Origin: Oceanospirillum sp048265165
GTDB lineage: Bacteria; Pseudomonadota; Gammaproteobacteria; Pseudomonadales; Halomonadaceae
DNA: 64,000 nucleotides
NCBI RefSeq assembly: GCF_048265165.1
Contig: NZ_JBLXCD010000001.1
Coordinates: 496,001-560,000, forward strand
Reading direction: 5' to 3'
How positions within the stretch are numbered: position 1 is the stretch's first letter; each line of letters begins with the position of its first letter. A program made the position numbers and the translations under genes. The notes beneath the pieces were generated by a model that worked only from the letters and a program-made list of their open reading frames with translations, ran no database searches and was not told the origin of the DNA. Positions 61,008-64,000 of this stretch are shown piece by piece.

Positions 61008-62690
61008 TTATCCCTTCTTCTGAATTTTTGCCCAGCTGTCTTTAAGACCAACTGTCTTGTTAAATACCAGTTTGTCATCTTTGCCATGGTCAAAACGATC
61101 TGCACAGAAGTAACCGACACGCTCAAACTGGAAACGGTCTTCAGGCGCAGCGGTCAGCAAGCCAGGCTCACAATACCCCGTTGTCACTGCCAAAGACTCA
61201 GGATTAACATACTCCAGAAAGTCCACCTCTTTATTGCCGTCCGGGTTCGGGTCAGTAAAAAGGTTTTCATAAAGACGCACTTCTGCAGGCACAGCATGGG
61301 GCTCAGAAACCCAATGAATAACACCTTTCACCTTACGGCCTTCCGGGTTTTTACCTAAGGTCTCAGGGTCGTATGTACACAGAAGCTCAACCACTTCGCC
61401 CTGCTCATCCTTAATCACATCCTCACACTTAATAACGTATGAGTTGCGCAGGCGCACTTCTTTACCCTGAGTCAGGCGGAAGAATTTCTTCGGCGCATCT
61501 TCCATAAAATCCTCTGCATCGATCAGCAAAGTGCGACTGAACGGCAGTGTACGCTCGCCCATCGCTTCATTCGCAGGATGAGAAGGAACCGTAAACTCTT
61601 CCACCTGATCTTCTGGGTAGTTGGTGATGGTCACTTTAATCGGATTTAACACACACATCGCACGGGGTGCATTTTCTTCAAGATCAGCACGTAAAGCGTG
61701 ATACAGCATAGCCACATCCACGACACCATCACTCCGGGTTACACCCGCCATATCGCAGAACTTACGCAGGGATCCAGGGGTATAGCCACGACGACGCAGC
61801 CCAGCCAAAGTCGGCATACGAGGATCATCCCAGCTTGCCACATGGCCTTCATCCACCAGCTGCTTCAGTTTGCGCTTACTGGTAACGGTGTAGTTCAGAT
61901 TCAAGCGGGAAAACTCAATCTGTTTTGGCTGAGACGGTACCGGCAGGTTTTCAATAAACCAGTTATACAAAGGGCGATGGTCTTCAAATTCCAGCGTACA
62001 GATAGAGTGCGTCACCCCTTCAATTGCATCAGACTGGCCATGGGCAAAATCATAACTAGGGTAGATACACCACTTGTCGCCAGTCTGGTGGTGATGGGCG
62101 CGTCGGATGCGATACAGAATCGGATCACGAAGATTGATATTCGGTGCCGACATATCGATCTTAGCGCGAAGCACTTTCGCACCATCATCAAATTCACCGG
62201 TACGCATACGCTCAAACAGATCCAGATTTTCCTCAACAGAGCGATCACGGAACGGACTGTCCTTACCCGCTTCGGTCAGTGACCCACGGTATTCACGCAT
62301 CTGCTCAGCGTTAAGCTCGCATACATAAGCTTTTCCGGATTTGATCAGCTCAACAGCATAACTATACAGCTGATCAAAATAATCAGATGTAAAATGAATA
62401 TTGCCGGCCCACTGAAACCCCAACCACTCAACATCAGCTTTAATGGAGTCAATATATTCCTGACTCTCTTTCTCAGGGTTTGTGTCATCGAAACGTAGAT
62501 TACACCCTCCGTCAAACTGCTCGGCCAAACCAAAGTTGAGACAGATGGATTTTGCATGGCCAATATGGAGGTAGCCGTTTGGCTCTGGCGGAAAACGGGT
62601 CACGATCTGCTCATACTGACCAGCAGCCAGCTCTTCCTGAATCAGTGTACGAATAAAATTTGGAGCAGGAGTGTTTTCAGTGTTGCTCAT
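61008..62690 (-). CDS. glnS: Glutaminyl-tRNA synthetase
   Basis: Class I synthetase, 560 residues. HIGH motif in PPEPNGYLHIGHAKS, KMSKS-like motif VTSKRKLKQL, followed by DDPRMPTL and the anticodon-binding beta barrels. The frame extends to TTG 62702, but ATG 62690 (MSNTEN) is the natural start. The ribosome site is weak. A charged tRNA-Gln route by direct synthetase is shown by its presence. Confidence 0.97.
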   Translation of the reverse strand: MSNTENTPAPNFIRTLIQEELAAGQYEQIVTRFPPEPNGYLHIGHAKSICLNFGLAEQFDGGCNLRFDDTNPEKESQEYIDSIKADVEWLGFQWAGNIHFTSDYFDQLYSYAVELIKSGKAYVCELNAEQMREYRGSLTEAGKDSPFRDRSVEENLDLFERMRTGEFDDGAKVLRAKIDMSAPNINLRDPILYRIRRAHHHQTGDKWCIYPSYDFAHGQSDAIEGVTHSICTLEFEDHRPLYNWFIENLPVPSQPKQIEFSRLNLNYTVTSKRKLKQLVDEGHVASWDDPRMPTLAGLRRRGYTPGSLRKFCDMAGVTRSDGVVDVAMLYHALRADLEENAPRAMCVLNPIKVTITNYPEDQVEEFTVPSHPANEAMGERTLPFSRTLLIDAEDFMEDAPKKFFRLTQGKEVRLRNSYVIKCEDVIKDEQGEVVELLCTYDPETLGKNPEGRKVKGVIHWVSEPHAVPAEVRLYENLFTDPNPDGNKEVDFLEYVNPESLAVTTGYCEPGLLTAAPEDRFQFERVGYFCADRFDHGKDDKLVFNKTVGLKDSWAKIQKKG

Positions 62691-63009
62691 AATCTTTAGC
62701 AAATCTCTGGGTAATCGCGTGAATTTCTCAGGGCTTGCGCCCGTTCTTTTATTTGGGCTGTTAATTCAGACCCAAGCCTAAAATGGCTGTTCAGCGGTCA
62801 GGTGATTCAGGCAGATTTTGTCAATTAAAGCGCAGAGATAAAGTAAAACCGCTTCTGATTCGCTAACCAACAGCCTGATTCTTTTGCCAAACACGCAAAA
62901 GCGTTATTATAGCGTGACGGGGAGCCATTAAGCCATCCTGTTTAACGTATCAATGATGCGAGCTACTTTGAATTGGCTTGCTGATTAAACAACAAGATAA
63001 GGTCATACC
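62691..63009. other. Divergent intergenic region glnS / ppiB
   Basis: 319 bp without a gene. On the plus strand TTGCCA at 62884-62889 and TATTAT at 62905-62910 (15-bp spacer, or TTATAG with 17 bp) form a probable ppiB promoter with GCGTGACGG after it. The ppiB ribosome site AAGATAAGG is just before 63010. Promoter boxes for glnS were not resolved. Confidence 0.5.
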
Positions 63010-63507
63010 ATGATTGTTCTGCATACTAATTTCGGTGACATCACAATTGAGCTGAATTATGAGAAAGCGCCGGCAACTGCAAAAAACTTTGAAGAGTATG
63101 TAACCAGCGGCCACTACAATGGCACCATTTTCCACCGCGTCATTAATGGGTTTATGGTTCAAGGTGGCGGTTTTGACACTGACATGCAGCAAAAAGAAGC
63201 TAACGACCCTATTGAGAATGAAGCTGACAACGGCCTATCCAACGAAACAGGTACTCTGGCCATGGCCCGCACTATGGACCCTCACTCTGCTTCTGCCCAA
63301 TTCTTTATCAACGTTGCGGACAACACCTTCCTGAACCATACCAGCAAAGATATGCAGGGCTGGGGTTACTGTGTATTCGGAAAAGTCGTGGAAGGCATGG
63401 AAGTAGTCAATCAGATTAAAGAAGTCAAAACGACCTCTAAAGCTGGCCACCAGGATGTTCCGGCTGAGGCTGTTGTTATCGAGTCTGCGGAGCTCATCGA
63501 AGCGTAA
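63010..63507 (+). CDS. ppiB: Peptidyl-prolyl cis-trans isomerase B (cyclophilin)
   Basis: Cytoplasmic cyclophilin, 165 residues, no signal peptide. Active-site stretches FHRVINGFMVQGGGF, GTLAMART and SASAQFFINVADN are intact. Neighbour of glnS/cysS and lpxH, as in E. coli (cysS-ppiB-lpxH). Confidence 0.97.
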   Translation: MIVLHTNFGDITIELNYEKAPATAKNFEEYVTSGHYNGTIFHRVINGFMVQGGGFDTDMQQKEANDPIENEADNGLSNETGTLAMARTMDPHSASAQFFINVADNTFLNHTSKDMQGWGYCVFGKVVEGMEVVNQIKEVKTTSKAGHQDVPAEAVVIESAELIEA

Positions 63508-63566
63508 CCCCGCCTCACCTGTCAGACCAGCCTCTTTAATTACTTTCCAGGTAAATAAAGAAAGCC

Positions 63567-63598
63567 AAAAAAAGAGCCGCTCTCGGCTCTTTTTTTTA
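63567..63598 (+). terminator. Terminator after ppiB
   Basis: AAGAGCCG pairs with CGGCTCTT around CTCT, followed by eight T. It separates ppiB from lpxH. Confidence 0.92.
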
Positions 63599-63686
63599 CC
63601 TGAGAATTAGAAGCCGCAGAGTATCAGTAATAAACTGAACAACAGCACCCTTTTAATACAACACCAGGCCAAAGTGACAGAACGCC

Positions 63687-64000
63687 ATGAAACAACTTTT
63701 TATCTCTGACTTACATTTGAAAGATCTCAACACCCTCACCACTCAGGCGTTTTTCGCTTTTCTGGATCAAAAGGCAGCCCTGGCTGACGAGCTCTATATC
63801 CTCGGTGACTTCTTCGAGTACTGGATCGGGGATGATGCGATCAGCGAGCTATCGCACAACGTCGCAACTCACCTGAAAAATCTTAAAGAGAAGCACAAAA
63901 CCGATCTCTACTTTATGGTTGGCAACCGGGACTTTCTTGTGGGAAAAAGTTACTGCGAACAGGCAGGAATGCGACTTATCGAAGAGCCCTACAAACTCCC
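63687..64000 (+). CDS. lpxH: UDP-2,3-diacylglucosamine hydrolase, 5' part
   Basis: The window ends inside this gene; 104 codons are seen. The protein starts MKQLFISDLHL, with metallophosphatase ligands in SDLHL, GDFFEYWIGDD and GNRDF, the LpxH pattern. It makes lipid X at the inner membrane in lipid A synthesis. ATG 63687 is the only good start; no strong ribosome site is seen. Confidence 0.93.
   Translation, partial: MKQLFISDLHLKDLNTLTTQAFFAFLDQKAALADELYILGDFFEYWIGDDAISELSHNVATHLKNLKEKHKTDLYFMVGNRDFLVGKSYCEQAGMRLIEEPYKL

Overview
The window looks like chromosomal DNA of a marine gammaproteobacterium, most likely an Oceanospirillales relative. I infer this from the clpP-clpX-lon-hupB-ppiD and dnaQ-rnhA-yafS-gloB gene orders, the complete type II secretion operon, the nrt/nas/nir nitrate assimilation genes and the moderate GC content; the genus cannot be named from sequence reading alone. 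No insertion sequence, phage, CRISPR array or rRNA operon was seen, and base composition looks even throughout.

Region 1 (1-14.6 kb) is a nitrate assimilation and molybdenum block. On the plus strand an ABC nitrate transporter (nrtA-nrtB-nrtD) is followed by an FAD electron-transfer subunit and the molybdopterin nitrate reductase nasA. On the minus strand nitrite reductase nirB-nirD is followed by the molybdate transporter modA-modB-modC, which converges on nasA with a 2-bp gap. The three transcription units (nrt, nas, nir) each carry the same regulatory stack in the same order: a TGCACCA NtrC-like site, a GG-N10-GC sigma-54 promoter about 90 bp further on, an upstream leader hairpin, and a strong intrinsic terminator of related sequence (GGCGYT stem) just before the first gene. 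This suggests double control, by nitrogen status (NtrC/sigma-54) and by nitrate/nitrite-dependent transcription antitermination (NasR or NasT type). The antiterminator gene is not in the window.

Region 2 (14.6-26.5 kb) is mixed: a bacterial BMT5-like (DUF2431) putative methyltransferase with a C2H2-like zinc finger, a two-gene RND efflux system without an outer membrane channel gene, a YeiH-family permease, a bestrophin-like channel, a NYN-domain protein, a split Aer/CetAB-like energy-taxis receptor (separate PAS and signalling proteins), an orphan four-helix membrane protein and a DUF6172-like small protein.

Region 3 (26.6-38.6 kb) is a type II secretion operon read leftwards in the order gspN-C-D-E-F-G-H-M-I-J-K-L, starting right behind dnaQ. 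GspM sits between GspH and GspI, and GspL stops directly after its membrane helix, so its periplasmic domain is missing. Region 4 (37.9-48.9 kb) holds dnaQ, rnhA, a YafS-like methyltransferase, gloB, mltD and the yejABEF peptide ABC transporter.

Region 5 (49-58.4 kb) is the protein quality-control cluster tig-clpP-clpX-lon-hupB-tRNA-Asp-ppiD with a readable sigma-32-like promoter at lon, preceded by a six-gene tRNA operon (Pro-Arg-His-Pro-His-Pro). Region 6 (58.6-64 kb) holds folD, cysS, glnS, ppiB and the start of lpxH. Many start codons given here are shorter than the longest open frame; each choice is explained in its entry.
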